This document shows positions 8,816 to 17,078 of a stretch of DNA of 64,000 nucleotides, piece after piece (the stretch's first letter is position 1; each line of letters starts with the position of its first letter). Source of the stretch: Neobacillus notoginsengisoli (GTDB lineage Bacteria > Bacillota > Bacilli > Bacillales > Cytobacillaceae); NCBI RefSeq assembly GCF_003515685.1, contig NZ_QWEG01000001.1, positions 62,001 to 126,000 of the forward strand. Reading direction: 5' to 3'. The notes under the pieces are model-generated. The model worked only from the letters and a program-made list of their open reading frames with translations. It was not told the DNA's origin and did no database searches. The position numbers and the translations under genes are program-made.

Positions 8816-11800
8816 AGTGCTCATACCGCCAATGCCAAACGGCCTTAAATGGACAAGTGACCAGTGGAAGGCCATCGTGGCAAAAGATACGGATATTCTC
8901 GTTGCAGCCGCTGCCGGTTCGGGAAAAACGGCTGTCCTGGTTGAGCGGATGATCCGGAAAATCGTATCGGCTGATGATCCGGTCGATGTTGACCAACTCC
9001 TCGTCGTTACTTTTACGAATGCATCTGCCGCGGAAATGCGGAACCGCATTGGAGAAGCGCTGGAAAAAGCAATTAACGATGACCCGGAATCCCGCCATTT
9101 GCGCAGGCAATTAAGCCTGCTGAACAAAGCGTCCATTTCGACTCTTCACTCCTTTTGCCTTGATGTAGTCAGGAAATACTACTACCTGATTGACGTTGAC
9201 CCGGGTTTCCGAATAGCCGATGAAACAGAAGCCCAGCTCTTAAGGGATGAGGTCATGGATGCGCTCCTCGAGGAGGAATACGGGACAAAAGGCAACGAGC
9301 CATTTTTCCGTCTCGTTGACACATTTACTTCTGACAGAAATGATGAAGCACTGCAGGAAATTACGGTTGCATTATACGATTTTGCCAGATCCAACCCGAA
9401 TCCCGACAAATACCTTGATGGAGTTGTGTCAATGTACGATACATCCGGGATGGAAAAAATAGAAGAACTGCCCTTTATTGATGCGTTGCTTTTTGATATC
9501 CAGCTGCAGCTGAACAGCGCGAGGCAATTCGCCGAAAAAGCGTTGGAAGTGGCGAAGCTTCCTGATGGGCCAGCCGCGCATGCGGATGCCTTTACAAGTG
9601 ACATCCACCTGATTGACGGTCTGCTCGCTGCTGCCAATGATTCGTGGGAATCGCTCTATACAGCCATGCAGTCCATCAAGTTCGCAGGAGCCGCGACAAT
9701 CAGGAAAGGCCAATGCGATGAAGAATTAAAGAAAAAGGCAGGCAAGTACCGGGATAAGGTAAAAAGGATTGTTAACGGGCTTGCTTCAGAACTTTTTTCA
9801 AGAAAGCCAGAAAGCTTCCTTCACGATATGGAGGAAATGAAACCGGTTATTGAAACGTTGACCGGGCTCGTCCGGAAATTTTCGGACAGGTTCGAAGCGG
9901 CAAAGAAGGAAAAGGGCCTTGTTGACTTTTCTGATCTCGAACACTATTGCCTGGACATTCTTGTGCAAAATGAGGACGAAGCAGGTAATCTACTCCCATC
10001 GGCCGCAGCCTTGTCTTATCGAGATCAATTCCGCGAGGTGCTTGTCGATGAATACCAGGACACGAACATGGTCCAGGAAACGATTCTGAAACTTGTATCA
10101 GGCGGTTCCGGTGAGGTTGGCAACCTATTCATGGTGGGCGACGTAAAGCAGTCGATTTACCGATTCAGGCTAGCAGAACCGAACCTTTTCCTTGGTAAAT
10201 ACAATCGCTTTTCAAAGGATGCTCCCGAGGAAGGGCTAAGGATCGATTTAGCCAGAAACTTCCGAAGCAGAAAGGAAGTCCTTGATGCGACCAACTATCT
10301 GTTCAGGCAGATCATGGGAGTACAGGTGGGTGAAATTGAATACGGCGAGGATGCCGAACTGAGGCTGGGGGCCGATTATCCTGCCGAACCGTTTCCGGTC
10401 GAATTAATTATGATTGACCAGGGGAGAAATTCCGAGCCGGATGATGCCGAAACGGATACAGACAGCGAACTACTCGATGCGGAAGAACTTGAACAATCCC
10501 AGCTTGAGGCGAGGACAATGGCCGCAAAAATTAAAGAAATAATCTCGTCGGGCCAACCTGTCTATGATGCGAAAACAAAAACGTCCAGACCAGTACGCTA
10601 CCGGGACATCGTCATTTTGCTTCGGTCCATGACGTGGGCGCCGCAAATTATGGAGGAATTCAAGCAGCAGGGGCTGCCGATCTATGCCAACCTTTCAACC
10701 GGCTATTTCCAGGCAACAGAAGTAGCCATCATGATGTCGCTGCTAAAGATGATCGACAACCCTTATCAGGATGTTCCATTGGCTGCCGTACTCAGATCAC
10801 CGATTGTCGGACTTGATGAAGAAGAGCTGGCAATCATTAAACTCCAGGATAAAAAAGGGGCATTTTGGGACAGCGTCATGGCTTTTTGCAAAAAAAACGC
10901 GCCGGCTGAGTGGGAAGGCTTGCATGAAAAAGTCTGCCGGTTCACCGAACAGCTGGAGGGCTGGCGAACACTCGCGCGGCAAGGGTCGCTGTCGGAACTC
11001 ATTTGGCAGCTTTACCGCGATACGGGTTTTTATGATTTTGCAGGAGGGCTTCCCGGCGGAAAACAGCGCCAGGCAAATCTCCGCGCTTTATATGACAGAG
11101 GCAGGCAATATGAGGAAACATCTTTCAGGGGACTGTTCCGCTTCCTCCGTTTCATTGAGCGGATGATGGACCGCGGCGATGATCTTGGTGCGGCAAGGGC
11201 GCTTGGTGAACAAGAGGATGTTGTCCGCATCATGACGATCCACTCAAGCAAGGGGCTGGAGTTCCCGGTTGTTTTCATCGCGGGGATCGCCAGAAGTTTC
11301 AATATGATGGACATCCGGAAGTCGTATATGCTTGATAAGGAATTTGGTTTTGCAACAAAGTATATTAATCCCGAGAAGCGAATTGCCTATCCTTCGTTAC
11401 CGCAGCTTGCTTTCAAGCGGAAGAAACGGATGGAAATGCTTGCTGAGGAAATGCGCGTCCTATATGTGGCGATGACCCGGGCAAAAGAAAAACTGTATTT
11501 GCTCGCCACCTTGAAGGATGCGGATAAAAAACTCAGCCAGTGGGAAGATTTCGCAACTCACCCGCGCTGGCTGCTTGAAGATGCCGACCGTGCCGCGGCA
11601 GCCGGATATGTTGATTGGATCGGACCGGCGCTCTTCCGGCATAAGGATTGCGGCATCCTCAGAGGTGGGGCGGAAGGTGTTCATATCCCGGCTGAAATTT
11701 TCGGAGATGAATCACATTGGAAGGTTACAATGGTGAATGCGGAAGAAATCAGCAGCTTAGAATCGGAGGAAAGTTCCGGCAGTGACGGACTGTTGGAGGT

Positions 11801-12578
11801 TGTGAGGGATCTCCGCCCGGTAGCAGAAACATCTCCCCGTGAAGCGGAAGTCATTGAGAGGCTAACGTGGGAATACCAATTCCAGGATGCTGCGAGCCAC
11901 AGGGCGAAGCAGACGGTTTCGGATATGAAACGGAACCGTGAACTGGCGGATGAGGAAAGCGGGACGGACCTTGTGAAAAAGGCCCGAAAGACAGTTTTGG
12001 ACCGGCCAAGGTTCATGCAGGAAAAAGCCCTTAGTCCCGCAGAGCGGGGAACTGCCCTTCACGCTGTCATGCAGCACGTTGACCTTTCAGCGCCAATCAC
12101 CGAGGACTCTATCCGACTGCTCGTTCGCCAAATGGTCGAAGCCGAACTCCTGACTGAGGAGCAGATGGAAGTCATTGAACCGAACCTGATCGTTACGTTT
12201 TTTCAGTCAGATCTTGGCCAAAGGCTTCTGTCAGCAAAAAAAGTCTACAGGGAAGTACCATTTACCGCATCCATTTCCTCGAAGGAAGTGTATCCGGATT
12301 GGAAGGATGAAAACGAGCAAATCTTCATTCAGGGGATTATCGACTGCCTTTTCGAGGATCAGGATGGCCTCGTCATGATTGATTTCAAATCGGATCAGAT
12401 TACTGGCCGTTTCTATAGCGGGTTTGAAGGGGCGGCTCCTATTTTGGAGGACCGTTACAGGCTCCAAATAGAACTGTACACGAGGGCGCTGGAGAAAATT
12501 TGGAAGCGCCGCGTCAATGAGCGTTATCTGTTCTTCTTTGACGGTGCCCATATTCTGAAACTTGAAAGGGATAGCTAG
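8808..12578 (+). CDS. addA: AddA, ATP-dependent helicase/nuclease subunit A
   Basis: The 1256-residue UvrD-family helicase has Walker A AAAGSGKT at about residues 35-41, Walker B VLVDEYQDTN near 413, helicase motif V/VI sequences (MTIHSSKGLEFPVVF and VLYVAMTRAKEKLYL) and a C-terminal RecB-like nuclease centre including MIDFKSDQ near residue 1191. It is the 3'-5' motor and one of the two nucleases of AddAB. ATG 8808 is preceded by AAAGGAGGT (8791-8799), which lies inside addB. The sbcDC genes that follow addA in B. subtilis are absent; instead the convergent gerP operon follows across a shared terminator. Confidence 0.97.
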   Translation: MSKVLIPPMPNGLKWTSDQWKAIVAKDTDILVAAAAGSGKTAVLVERMIRKIVSADDPVDVDQLLVVTFTNASAAEMRNRIGEALEKAINDDPESRHLRRQLSLLNKASISTLHSFCLDVVRKYYYLIDVDPGFRIADETEAQLLRDEVMDALLEEEYGTKGNEPFFRLVDTFTSDRNDEALQEITVALYDFARSNPNPDKYLDGVVSMYDTSGMEKIEELPFIDALLFDIQLQLNSARQFAEKALEVAKLPDGPAAHADAFTSDIHLIDGLLAAANDSWESLYTAMQSIKFAGAATIRKGQCDEELKKKAGKYRDKVKRIVNGLASELFSRKPESFLHDMEEMKPVIETLTGLVRKFSDRFEAAKKEKGLVDFSDLEHYCLDILVQNEDEAGNLLPSAAALSYRDQFREVLVDEYQDTNMVQETILKLVSGGSGEVGNLFMVGDVKQSIYRFRLAEPNLFLGKYNRFSKDAPEEGLRIDLARNFRSRKEVLDATNYLFRQIMGVQVGEIEYGEDAELRLGADYPAEPFPVELIMIDQGRNSEPDDAETDTDSELLDAEELEQSQLEARTMAAKIKEIISSGQPVYDAKTKTSRPVRYRDIVILLRSMTWAPQIMEEFKQQGLPIYANLSTGYFQATEVAIMMSLLKMIDNPYQDVPLAAVLRSPIVGLDEEELAIIKLQDKKGAFWDSVMAFCKKNAPAEWEGLHEKVCRFTEQLEGWRTLARQGSLSELIWQLYRDTGFYDFAGGLPGGKQRQANLRALYDRGRQYEETSFRGLFRFLRFIERMMDRGDDLGAARALGEQEDVVRIMTIHSSKGLEFPVVFIAGIARSFNMMDIRKSYMLDKEFGFATKYINPEKRIAYPSLPQLAFKRKKRMEMLAEEMRVLYVAMTRAKEKLYLLATLKDADKKLSQWEDFATHPRWLLEDADRAAAAGYVDWIGPALFRHKDCGILRGGAEGVHIPAEIFGDESHWKVTMVNAEEISSLESEESSGSDGLLEVVRDLRPVAETSPREAEVIERLTWEYQFQDAASHRAKQTVSDMKRNRELADEESGTDLVKKARKTVLDRPRFMQEKALSPAERGTALHAVMQHVDLSAPITEDSIRLLVRQMVEAELLTEEQMEVIEPNLIVTFFQSDLGQRLLSAKKVYREVPFTASISSKEVYPDWKDENEQIFIQGIIDCLFEDQDGLVMIDFKSDQITGRFYSGFEGAAPILEDRYRLQIELYTRALEKIWKRRVNERYLFFFDGAHILKLERDS

Positions 12579-12601
12579 AGAAAAGGAAGATTGTTAATTC
12601 A

Positions 12602-12646
12602 AAAAGACATGAACCGGTTTCAACATCGGTTCATGTCTTTTTATTT
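12602..12646. terminator. Strong bidirectional terminator between addA and gerPF
   Basis: A perfect 14-15 bp inverted repeat (AAAGACATGAACCG and its complement around loop GTTTCAACAT) is flanked by A- and T-rich tracts. It can stop addA transcripts on the plus strand and gerP transcripts on the minus strand. It overlaps the gerPF stop codon at 12641. Confidence 0.88.
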
Positions 12647-12859
12647 ATTTCCGGTCATTGGCTGGTCAAGGAGTTTTGTATCAAGTACATTTGTTCCGCT
12701 AATCCCACTTCCGGTTGCAATGAACACTCCTGTATTAGCGCCGCCTGCCCCTAGAAAAGTCTTTGCGGTGCTCTTTGGCGATACATTCAGCGAATCCCCA
12801 AAATGGACAGTTCCGCCGCTGACGTTATGGATACTGACCGGTCCAATTAATGCCGGCAT
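12641..12859 (-). CDS. gerPF: Spore germination protein GerPF
   Basis: The 72-residue protein begins MPALIGPVSI and contains VHFGDSLNVSPKSTAKTFLG, a pattern shared by GerPA and GerPF. The last position in the six-gene minus-strand operon identifies it as GerPF. GerP proteins are small spore-coat-associated proteins needed for normal access of germinants to receptors through the coat. The gene ends inside the addA/gerP terminator. A CDS as short and compositionally plain as this is supported mainly by family resemblance and operon position. Confidence 0.9.
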   Translation of the reverse strand: MPALIGPVSIHNVSGGTVHFGDSLNVSPKSTAKTFLGAGGANTGVFIATGSGISGTNVLDTKLLDQPMTGNK

Positions 12860-12895
12860 AAAAACACGCCTTTCTTTTGCAAAAATAAGTTTTGC

Positions 12896-13264
12896 TCATC
12901 GTGGCTGCAGCTGCCTGATATGCATAATCCTCGACTCCATGGCAATCTTTGGGGTACTGCCAACCTGGACAATGGAGGCAGCTGATAGGCCAGTTACTTC
13001 AAGGGTTCCTACTTTGATGACAGGATTCAGCTGAAACGGTGCAATTGTAATGTTTTCGGTGATGGGAGGAATGAATATTGGTTCAGAAAAAACTTTAAAT
13101 TGGTTAAAATCTCCTTCTTCATCGAAAAAAATTTCTGCTTCGCGTTGTAAAGCGATTGCTCGGGAAAAACCATGTATTCTGGAACTATCGCCAATTTGAA
13201 TAGTAGAGGAAAACAGCACGGACTTGACGATGACAGAGTCCACTACGGAAAGTCGCTGGAGCAT
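12896..13264 (-). CDS. gerPE: Spore germination protein GerPE
   Basis: The 122-residue protein starts MLQRLSVVDSVIVKSVLFSS and contains the STIQIGDSS motif typical of GerP proteins, with a second SIVQVGST motif near residue 100. It is the fifth gene of gerPABCDEF. The start ATG lies four bases downstream of the gerPD stop, and its AGGAGG ribosome site is formed by the final codons of gerPD, so the two genes are tightly coupled. The role is spore coat permeability or structure during germination, inferred from the family. Confidence 0.9.
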   Translation of the reverse strand: MLQRLSVVDSVIVKSVLFSSTIQIGDSSRIHGFSRAIALQREAEIFFDEEGDFNQFKVFSEPIFIPPITENITIAPFQLNPVIKVGTLEVTGLSAASIVQVGSTPKIAMESRIMHIRQLQPR

Positions 13265-13268
13265 GTAA

Positions 13269-13448
13269 CTAGCCTCCTGAAGCTAAGGGGACAAACGGGC
13301 CGACAATCAATGATTCGGCAGGAGTATCAAAAGCGGAGCCAAGCTGGATGGTTTGCGAATCCCCGACAAGTACGATTGAGGAACTCGACACGCCGAGAAT
13401 CCGTATGCTGCCTACGGACAATTCTCTGTTATAGATGTGGAAATTCAT
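13269..13448 (-). CDS. gerPD: Spore germination protein GerPD
   Basis: This 59-residue reading frame begins MNFHIYNRELSVGSIRILGV and has the SSSIVLVGDSQTI motif shared with GerPB. The length matches B. subtilis GerPD (58). The start codon overlaps the gerPC stop as ATGA, a typical coupling arrangement, and the gene ends TAG at 13269-13271. It supplies the only reading frame between gerPC and gerPE and sits at the expected fourth position. Predicted to be a coat-associated structural factor for germinant access. Confidence 0.9.
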   Translation of the reverse strand: MNFHIYNRELSVGSIRILGVSSSSIVLVGDSQTIQLGSAFDTPAESLIVGPFVPLASGG

Positions 13449-14041
13449 TTTGGTTCCCCTTTCACTGTTCCAGGCAGATTGGTTAAAAAGGCAAGAACTC
13501 CATTTTCAATTTCTTTCTTGAGCTCAGCTGCCGTTTTTTCAAGGGCTGATTCATCTGTGTCAGATGAATGTGTAGTTCGTAAGTGATTCTCTATTCTGCC
13601 GGGAAGCTGTTTTTTAATGTCATTTTTGATAAATGATAAATATGCTTCAGGCTGCTGCAGGCCAAGCTTTTCTCCGGCAGCTGAAATGAAAGCCGGCAGT
13701 TCTGAATCCATATAGGCATTGAGATACTCTTCCACTTTTAAGCTTCGCTGCATCATCTCAATGGGAGGGAGCGGGGTGCCCGGCTGGCCATTTTGGACGG
13801 CAAAATCTTCAATCCCCTGGAGATCTTGCGGATTTAAGCCAATGCTTAAAGTTCCCTCAAGTGTCTCTACCTTCAGCTGATCAAATTTATATTGAATGGT
13901 TCCAACTTGAATAGGGGGCTTTTCCTTTAGTTTTTGAATTTCTTCCTCTGCACAGCGAAGGGCATTCTCAAGAGCTGCGATCCTTTGTCCGTATACATGC
14001 AGCTGCCCAGTCAACCATTGAATCGTTTGATAAAAATCCAT
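13445..14041 (-). CDS. gerPC: Spore germination protein GerPC
   Basis: The protein has 198 residues from ATG 14041. An N-terminal amphipathic coiled coil (about residues 5-45, rich in leucine and glutamate) precedes a PIQVGTIQYKFDQLKVETLE motif typical of GerPC. It is the largest protein of the operon. ATG 14041 is preferred over the upstream GTG 14050 because AGAGGTG lies at a proper distance from the ATG but overlaps the GTG. The stop overlaps the gerPD start (ATGA). GerPC is thought to be a structural inner-coat component; biochemical activity is unknown. Confidence 0.9.
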   Translation of the reverse strand: MDFYQTIQWLTGQLHVYGQRIAALENALRCAEEEIQKLKEKPPIQVGTIQYKFDQLKVETLEGTLSIGLNPQDLQGIEDFAVQNGQPGTPLPPIEMMQRSLKVEEYLNAYMDSELPAFISAAGEKLGLQQPEAYLSFIKNDIKKQLPGRIENHLRTTHSSDTDESALEKTAAELKKEIENGVLAFLTNLPGTVKGEPK

Positions 14042-14081
14042 GTCTTGCACCTCTTTTAACCGCCCGATGAAAATAGATTAT

Positions 14082-14315
14082 TCACAAAGGGACAGCAGGG
14101 GTTTCAAACAGTGGAAGCTTACCACCCTCCCCGGGCGTGGGAATACTGAATGGTTTTTGTGCCTGCGGGGCTGGGCCTGTAAATCCGCCAGTATTTGAAA
14201 GGTAGGCCGCGGGCTTGATAATCCCCGCACTGCCAATCTGGAACACAGAGGAATTGGATATTCCTCCTATTCGGATTGTCTGAATTTGGATCGTTTGCTG
14301 GATATAAAAATTCAT
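14082..14315 (-). CDS. gerPB: Spore germination protein GerPB
   Basis: The 77-residue protein begins MNFYIQQTIQIQTIRIGGIS and contains SSVFQIGSAGIIKPAAYLSN, close to known GerPB sequences, with a proline-rich tail. An upstream in-frame extension would run to 14372 inside gerPA, but ATG 14315 has AGAGAGGTGG in front of it and gives the family length. It is second in the gerP operon, 13 bases after gerPA. Confidence 0.92.
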   Translation of the reverse strand: MNFYIQQTIQIQTIRIGGISNSSVFQIGSAGIIKPAAYLSNTGGFTGPAPQAQKPFSIPTPGEGGKLPLFETPAVPL

Positions 14316-14328
14316 GGCAGCCACCTCT

Positions 14329-14550
14329 CTAAACATTAAATGCGATTGGCTGGTCAATTCCATCTGTATCATACACGTTTGTTGAGCTTAGGTGGTTCAG
14401 GTTATGAACGGCTTCACCGGTATTGAATGACCCGGCACCCGAGAACGTTTTTGCACTGGAAATAGGAGAAAGACTGTACACATCCCCAATATTGAAAACA
14501 GCACTGGTTCCTAATGCAATAACCTGTACTGCTCCTACAATTGCTGGCAT
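14329..14550 (-). CDS. gerPA: Spore germination protein GerPA
   Basis: The 73-residue protein begins MPAIVGAVQVIALGTS and contains a VFNIGDVYSLSPISSAKTFS core, the GerPA/GerPF pattern. ATG 14550 is preferred over GTG 14559 because it gives the family N-terminus MPAIVG. It is the first gene of the operon, and a sigma-K-type promoter lies about 30-60 bases upstream. The gene product is expected in the spore coat. Confidence 0.92.
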   Translation of the reverse strand: MPAIVGAVQVIALGTSAVFNIGDVYSLSPISSAKTFSGAGSFNTGEAVHNLNHLSSTNVYDTDGIDQPIAFNV

Positions 14551-14580
14551 GGCAGACACCCTTTAGACTTATTCTTCTTT

Positions 14581-14608
14581 TATCGTATGTAAACTTAAAA
14601 CGGATGTG
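14581..14608 (-). promoter_or_regulatory. Sigma-K-type promoter of the gerP operon
   Basis: On the minus strand a CAC (AC core of the -35 element) is followed after 16 bases by CATACGATA, which fits the sigma-K consensus AC-N16-CATANNNTA. It is 31 bases upstream of the gerPA start. B. subtilis gerP is known to be transcribed by sigma-K RNA polymerase in the mother cell, so location and sequence agree. Confidence 0.75.
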
Positions 14609-14733
14609 AGCCGTTCATTTAAAAAATATTGGACTGAATGGTGCAGAACGCGATTATTTTTAATATAATTACAGGATGTATGAACTGGAAAAAGATGAGA
14701 AAATGAAATTCATATAGAGAGGAGGTTAATGGA

Positions 14734-15921
14734 GTGGTCGAAAAGCAGACGCCCATAAGTAATACGGGAAGGATCATTTCTTTGGATGTAATGAGGGGAG
14801 TGGCGATCCTCGGAATTTATCTTGTGAACATGCTGTCTTTTCATTCACCCTATATGATCATTGACCCGTTGGACTACTGGAATCAAGGCATTGACCGGGT
14901 AGTCTATATTTTGATTGATTTTTTTGCCCAGGCAAGCTTTTACCCGCTGTTTTCCATGCTGTTTGGCTATGGGCTCATGCTGATGATGGTACGGGCGGCC
15001 GGCAAAAAGGGGAGTTTTTTTGCTCTTGCCTTCAGAAGGCTGTCGTTCCTTCTCATAGTTGGAATCGTTCATGCCTTCCTCATCTGGCCTGGGGATATAT
15101 TAATTACCTATGCCAGCATCGGTATACTAGCTTTAATATTTCTGAGATTGAGTGGAAAGGCACTCATGGCTACCGGATTGATGATGTACATAATTCCAAA
15201 TTTTCTACTAGGATTGCTTTTGCTGGCGGCCGACATGTCAAGATTGGACGCAAGTTCGGCCATGTTTAATGATGAGCAGGCAAAAACCGCTCTTCAAGTC
15301 TACAGCAGCGGAACCTTTTCTGAGATAACTAAAATGAGAGTCTGGGAGTGGAGCGAATCAAACAATTGGGAAACAGCGCCGATTTTACTCTTTTCTCTGC
15401 TGCCGCTATTTTTGATAGGGGCAGGGGTGGCAAAATTAAATTGGCTTGCCGACATTCGAAAACACCGTAGAAAATTAAAGGTTTTCTCCGGATCCGCTCT
15501 GGCAGCTGGTTTTCTTATAAAAGGTTTGCCGTATTACGGCTGGGAAGGCTACAGTGCTGAATTTTTCCAGGACTTCTTCGGCGGCCCTTTACTGGCAATT
15601 GCCTATGGAGGGTTAATCGCTCTGTCTGTCCGAAGACGAGAGGAATTAGCCGGTTTTTTTGCCAATGTTGGCAGGATGTCGATGACGAACTACCTACTGC
15701 AATCACTCATTTCCACTTTAATTTTTTACGGTTATGGGGCCGGGCTTTACGGCAAGGTTTCAGTTTTAACCGGAACAGTGCTGGTAGTGGCTGTTTTTAT
15801 TGCACAAGCTGTAGGAAGCCGTATTTGGCTAAGCAGGTTTAACTATGGACCTCTTGAATGGGTATGGAGAAGCTTTACCTATCTGAAACTTCAACAGATG
15901 GTAAAGGGGGAAGTTGCTTGA
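14734..15921 (+). CDS. DUF418-domain multi-pass membrane protein
   Basis: The 395-residue protein has about nine to ten hydrophobic helices. It opens with RIISLDVMRGVAILGIYLVN, the signature of the DUF418/YeiB family, and a C-terminal segment with NYLLQSLISTLIFY and YGPLEWVWRSFTY that is characteristic of DUF418. The family is related to acyltransferase-like membrane proteins (YxaH and YrkO in B. subtilis); no substrate is established. The start is GTG 14734 with GAGGAGG eight bases upstream; an ATG five bases earlier is out of frame. The TGA overlaps the TTG start of the next gene, so the pair forms an operon. Confidence 0.85.
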   Translation: MVEKQTPISNTGRIISLDVMRGVAILGIYLVNMLSFHSPYMIIDPLDYWNQGIDRVVYILIDFFAQASFYPLFSMLFGYGLMLMMVRAAGKKGSFFALAFRRLSFLLIVGIVHAFLIWPGDILITYASIGILALIFLRLSGKALMATGLMMYIIPNFLLGLLLLAADMSRLDASSAMFNDEQAKTALQVYSSGTFSEITKMRVWEWSESNNWETAPILLFSLLPLFLIGAGVAKLNWLADIRKHRRKLKVFSGSALAAGFLIKGLPYYGWEGYSAEFFQDFFGGPLLAIAYGGLIALSVRRREELAGFFANVGRMSMTNYLLQSLISTLIFYGYGAGLYGKVSVLTGTVLVVAVFIAQAVGSRIWLSRFNYGPLEWVWRSFTYLKLQQMVKGEVA

Positions 15922-16412
15922 AAAGAATTATGATCATCGGAAGCGGTGGCGCTGGAAAAAGCACGCTTGCAAAAGAACTTGGTGAAAGGCTTGGAATAAA
16001 GGTTTATCATCTTGATTCACTTTTTTGGCAGCCGGGCTGGGTGCCAATGGAACGGAATAAATTCATTGAGTTGCAAAAAGAAATAATGAAAAAAGAAGAA
16101 TGGATTATTGACGGGAATTATAGCGGCACAATGGAACTAAGGCTTGAACGCGCAGACACCGTCATTTTTCTCCATTATTCAACTATCCGCTGTCTTTATG
16201 GAATCGTAAAGAGAAGGCTTGAATATCACGGAAAAACAAGGTTCGATATGGGGGCGGGATGCCCTGAAAGGCTTGATTGGGAATTCGCTATGTGGGTTGC
16301 CGGCTTTAACAGGATGAAAGCTCCGAAATTGCTTCAAAAATTGCAAAAGTATGAGGAGAAGAAAACTTTTATATTTACCCGGCCTTCGATGGTTAAAACG
16401 CTTTTTAGATAA
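15918..16412 (+). CDS. Small P-loop nucleotide kinase-like protein (FlaR/topology-modulation family)
   Basis: The 164-residue protein starts with MKRIMIIGSGGAGKSTLAKE, a Walker A motif at residues 8-15, followed by YHLDSLFWQPGW and EEWIIDGNYSGTMELRLERA. This pattern is seen in adenylate-kinase-like proteins annotated as DNA topology modulation protein FlaR; the true substrate is unknown. The start is TTG 15918, overlapping the DUF418 TGA, with AAAGGGGGAAG upstream. A longer in-frame extension into DUF418 exists but would put the P-loop too far inside. The C-terminus (TRPSMVKTLFR) is slightly short for the family but looks intact. Confidence 0.78.
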   Translation: MKRIMIIGSGGAGKSTLAKELGERLGIKVYHLDSLFWQPGWVPMERNKFIELQKEIMKKEEWIIDGNYSGTMELRLERADTVIFLHYSTIRCLYGIVKRRLEYHGKTRFDMGAGCPERLDWEFAMWVAGFNRMKAPKLLQKLQKYEEKKTFIFTRPSMVKTLFR

Positions 16413-16438
16413 AAATGGTAATAAAGCACTAGTTATTT

Positions 16439-16468
16439 TTGGTAAAAATGATAATAAAGGCCTATATT
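16439..16468 (+). promoter_or_regulatory. Candidate sigma-A promoter of the riboswitch/Tad operon
   Basis: TTGGTA (16439-16444) and TATATT (16463-16468) are spaced 18 bases apart and lie about 60 bases before the riboswitch core. An 18-base imperfect direct repeat (16410-16427 and 16443-16460) overlaps this region. The promoter is a weak match and is inferred. Confidence 0.4.
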
Positions 16469-16530
16469 CACACCCCCATAAAAAACCTATGATGTGAGTA
16501 AGAGAACAGTCGACAAAAAATGGCACTGTA

Positions 16531-16620
16531 TCTCGATAAAGGCAAAGCTGATGAAAATCAGTGACGCAAAGCTACAGGGGCTAAGGCACTTATGTGCTAC
16601 GCCAGCCAGTTACCGAAAGA
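16531..16620 (+). ncRNA. Cyclic di-GMP-I (GEMM) riboswitch aptamer
   Basis: The element shows the conserved GEMM core. GGCAAAGC starts at 16541, and a P2 stem is capped by a GAAA tetraloop (16553-16556). GACGCAAAGC lies at 16563-16572. A P3 arm contains CTAAGGCAC...TATGTGC, and the closing strand GCCAGCCAGTTACC ends near 16614. P1 forms between TCTCGATAA (16531-16539) and TTACCGAAAGA (16610-16620). The GG before CAAA is the form I associate with c-di-GMP rather than cGAMP sensors. It lies in the leader of the DUF192-flp-tad genes and is followed by a terminator hairpin, so it should tie pilus expression to c-di-GMP. Confidence 0.9.
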
Positions 16621-16650
16621 TCAGGGCGCATCATAGGTGTGTACTCACAA

Positions 16651-16686
16651 TGATCCCGCTTTCGGTAAAGGCGGGGTCATTTTTAT
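16651..16686 (+). terminator. Riboswitch expression-platform terminator
   Basis: TGATCCCGC (16651-16659) pairs with GCGGGGTCA (16671-16679) and is followed by TTTTTATTTT. The loop contains CTTTCGGTA (16659-16667), which is complementary over nine bases to TACCGAAAG (16611-16619), the 3' strand of the riboswitch P1 stem. Mutually exclusive pairing could link ligand binding to termination. The sign of the response is inference; this layout suggests that ligand favours termination. Confidence 0.75.
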
Positions 16687-16706
16687 TTTCCAGGAGGTGA
16701 CGAAGG

Positions 16707-17057
16707 TTGAAGGTCGTGAATCTGTCGACCGGGACGGAAATCGCAGATTCGGTCAACAGGGCCGACAGCTTTTTCAAAAGGCTGAAGGGCCTGATGTTCA
16801 CAAAAAATCTGCCCGCAGGACACGGCCTGCTCATACAGCCCTGCCAATCCATCCATACATTCTTCATGAACTATCCGATTGATGTTGTGTACTTGGACGG
16901 AAAAAACAAAATCGTCGGCATTGATGAAAACTTCATGCCCTCCAAGATTGGGAAAATCCGCCGCGAAGCTACCTCCGTACTGGAGCTGCCCGCCGGAACC
17001 ATCAGGAATACGGACATGAAAGTGGGACATTGTTTATCGATCAAATATAACAAATAA
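16707..17057 (+). CDS. DUF192-family protein, first gene after the riboswitch
   Basis: The 116-residue protein matches DUF192. It contains a RLKGLMFTKNLPAGHGLLIQ segment, the IHTFFMNYPIDVVYLD motif and a C-terminal VLELPAGTIRNTDMKVGH segment. No signal peptide is visible. The family has no agreed biochemical role. The start is TTG 16707 with AGGAGGTGA (16692-16700) six bases upstream. It is the first coding region behind the c-di-GMP riboswitch and 21 bases before the Flp pilin gene, which suggests a role connected with pilus production. That link is inferred only from context. Confidence 0.82.
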   Translation: MKVVNLSTGTEIADSVNRADSFFKRLKGLMFTKNLPAGHGLLIQPCQSIHTFFMNYPIDVVYLDGKNKIVGIDENFMPSKIGKIRREATSVLELPAGTIRNTDMKVGHCLSIKYNK

Positions 17058-17078
17058 AATATAGAGGAGCAATCAAAC

